In this document: positions 62,618-64,000 of the stretch, piece by piece | Numbering within the stretch: position 1 is the stretch's first letter | How the letters are laid out: each line of letters begins with the position of its first letter | Assembly: GCF_002005205.3 (NCBI RefSeq) | Contig: NZ_CP019702.2 | Location: 1,926,001 to 1,990,000 of the forward strand | Direction: 5' to 3' | Length of the DNA stretch: 64,000 bases | From: Rhizobium rhizogenes | GTDB taxonomy: Bacteria > Pseudomonadota > Alphaproteobacteria > Rhizobiales > Rhizobiaceae | Notes under the pieces: generated by a model | Databases searched by the model: none | The model's input: the letters and a program-made list of their open reading frames with translations, nothing else | Told to the model about the DNA's origin: nothing | Position numbers and translations under genes: made by a program

Positions 62618-63874
62618 TCAGGCGGCGTAACGGCTGATCGCCAGATCGTGCGTATCGATCTCGGGCTTGTTCCCGCTGATGAGATCGGCAAGCACCCGGG
62701 CGGAACCGCAGGACATGGTCCAGCCGAGCGTGCCGTGGCCGGTGTTGAGATAAAGATTGCTGTAGCGGGTAGCGCCGATGACGGGCGTGCCATCCGGCGT
62801 CATCGGGCGCAGGCCGCACCAGAATTTCGCCTGGGTTTGGTCCCCCGCGCCGCCGAACAGGTCCTCCACCGAATGGGTCAGCGTTGCCTGTCGTGTGGCC
62901 GGCAAATCCTTGCTGAAACCGGCGATCTCGGCCATGCCGCCGACGCGGATACGCGAGCCGAGCCGGGTGATGGCCACCTTGTAGGCCTCGTCCATCACCG
63001 TCGAGACAGGCGCGCGCTCTTCCTTCACGACCGGAACGGTAATGGAATAACCCTTGACCGGGTACACCGGCAGGTCAAGGCCGAGCTGGCGCACAAATTG
63101 CGGGGAGTAGCTGCCGAGTGCAGCGACGAAAACATCGGCTTCTACCAGACCCTTGGTGGTTTCCACGGCCTTGATGCGGCCGGCTTCAACGATGGGACGC
63201 ATGATGCCGGTATCATAGATGAAGGTAACACCGGCCTCCTCCGCCATGCGGGCGAGCTCGGTGGTGAACATGAAGCAGTCGCCGGTCTCATCGCCGGGCA
63301 GACGCAGGCCACCGACGATCTTCTCCTTGGCGGGTGCAAGACCGGGCTCAATGGCAGCGCAGCCGTCGCGGTCGAGAATTTCGAAGGGCACACCGCCGGC
63401 GGTCAGCACGTCGACATCCTTGCCGATGGCGTCGAACTGCTTCTGGGTACGGAAAACCTCCAGTGTGCCCTGCATGCGCTGGTCATATTGAATACCAGTC
63501 TCGTCGCGCAGGGCCATCAGGCAATCGCGGCTATATTCGGCAACGCGCACCATGCGGCTTTTGTTGATGGCATAACGCGCCGAGGTGCAGTTGCGCAGCA
63601 TCTGGCTCATCCAGCGCCATGCGGCCGGATCGGCTGTCGGGCGGATGATGAGAGGGGCATGTTTCATGAACAGCCACTTCATCGCCTTGACCGGAATGCC
63701 GGGGGCCGCCCATGGCGAGGAATAGCCGGGGGAGACCTCACCGGCATTGGCGAAGCTGGTTTCGAGCGCGGCGGCCGGCTGGCGGTCGATCACCGTCACC
63801 TTGTGTCCGGCTTTGGCCAGATACCAGGCGGATGTCACGCCGACGACGCCGGCTCCGAGGATAGTGACGTTCAT
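62618..63874 (-). CDS. dadA: D-amino acid dehydrogenase small subunit DadA
   Basis: A 418-residue FAD-dependent dehydrogenase that oxidises D-alanine and other D-amino acids to keto acids. The FAD motif is [20 protein letters not shown] (residues 5-24), followed by [22 protein letters not shown], and C-terminal [16 protein letters not shown] and [17 protein letters not shown]. It lies 7 bp downstream of an alanine racemase gene, the usual pairing for L-alanine catabolism. It ends with a short non-coding tail before the BA14K-like gene. Confidence 0.96.
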   Translation of the reverse strand: MNVTILGAGVVGVTSAWYLAKAGHKVTVIDRQPAAALETSFANAGEVSPGYSSPWAAPGIPVKAMKWLFMKHAPLIIRPTADPAAWRWMSQMLRNCTSARYAINKSRMVRVAEYSRDCLMALRDETGIQYDQRMQGTLEVFRTQKQFDAIGKDVDVLTAGGVPFEILDRDGCAAIEPGLAPAKEKIVGGLRLPGDETGDCFMFTTELARMAEEAGVTFIYDTGIMRPIVEAGRIKAVETTKGLVEADVFVAALGSYSPQFVRQLGLDLPVYPVKGYSITVPVVKEERAPVSTVMDEAYKVAITRLGSRIRVGGMAEIAGFSKDLPATRQATLTHSVEDLFGGAGDQTQAKFWCGLRPMTPDGTPVIGATRYSNLYLNTGHGTLGWTMSCGSARVLADLISGNKPEIDTHDLAISRYAA

Positions 63875-63881
63875 GATCGTC

Positions 63882-64000
63882 TCACTTGTGATTGACTGAT
63901 GTTGAAGCGGCTTCCGGGGTTTCTCCCGGCTGAATGTAGCTGCGGCGGTAACGGCGTCCGAGGCCGGTCAGGATTTCATAGGCGATCGTGCCCGCATCCT
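63882..64000 (-). CDS. alanine racemase, C-terminal part (cut by window edge)
   Basis: The last 38 codons are visible. They read [19 protein letters not shown] near the start, the C-terminal signature of alanine racemases (AGT-IGYEILT-LGRRYRR), then [13 protein letters not shown] and the stop at 63882-63884. It lies 7 bp upstream of dadA, so it is probably the catabolic racemase (dadX/alr). The catalytic lysine and tyrosine are outside the window. Confidence 0.85.
   Translation of the reverse strand, partial: DAGTIAYEILTGLGRRYRRSYIQPGETPEAASTSVNHK

Overview
The window looks like an alphaproteobacterial (Rhizobiaceae) replicon, most probably from Agrobacterium. The reasons are a thuR/thuEFGKAB disaccharide operon, an Agrobacterium-type cellulose locus (bcsN-bcsA-bcsB-bcsZ-bcsK facing bcsL-bcsM), exoY/exoF/exoQ-like genes, a divergent dctA/dctBD pair with a sigma-54 promoter, GGAAC-N16-CGTT (EcfG-type) stress promoters, and rhizobial palindromic intergenic repeats. 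This is recognition from protein sequence and gene order; no database was searched. I saw no rRNA, tRNA, transposase, phage gene or CRISPR array.

Layout. 1-430: the tail of a possible gene, a terminator and two tiny membrane proteins. 611-2471: queCDE, which make the preQ0 precursor of queuosine, behind a preQ1-I-like riboswitch candidate. 2685-10040: thuR and the divergent thuEFGKAB operon (ABC uptake of trehalose, sucrose isomers and maltitol, and their 3-keto catabolism), with two dyad operators. 10162-12653: a stress patch with three EcfG-type promoters, three small proteins, a 3-methyladenine glycosylase and an SDR. 12835-14695: two consecutive lipoprotein L,D-transpeptidases. 14774-16594: a chemoreceptor. 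16738-18767: an omega-aminotransferase and its divergent XRE-cupin regulator.

19386-53925 is mostly devoted to surface matrix. It starts with exoY-exoF-exoQ-like genes (priming, export, polymerisation), then a LuxR-type regulator and small genes. A type I secretion operon follows (ABC exporter, membrane fusion protein and two acidic, repeat-bearing proteins that look like its cargo), divergent from a NarL/LuxR-type regulator. Next is a separate polysaccharide cluster (UDP-glucuronate decarboxylase-like enzyme, UDP-glucose 4-epimerase, polytopic GT2 synthase, DUF995-like protein, GH26-like hydrolase) convergent with an AGE-family epimerase. Last is the complete cellulose locus. I consider the type I secretion operon and the GT2 cluster the least described systems here.

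54158-64000 is metabolic: an SDR and a class III aminotransferase, a half-size EamA transporter, dctA/dctBD, a BA14K-like protein, dadA and the 3' end of an alanine racemase gene. Start codons were chosen by ribosome binding sites, ATGA stop/start overlaps or signal peptides, and each choice is stated.
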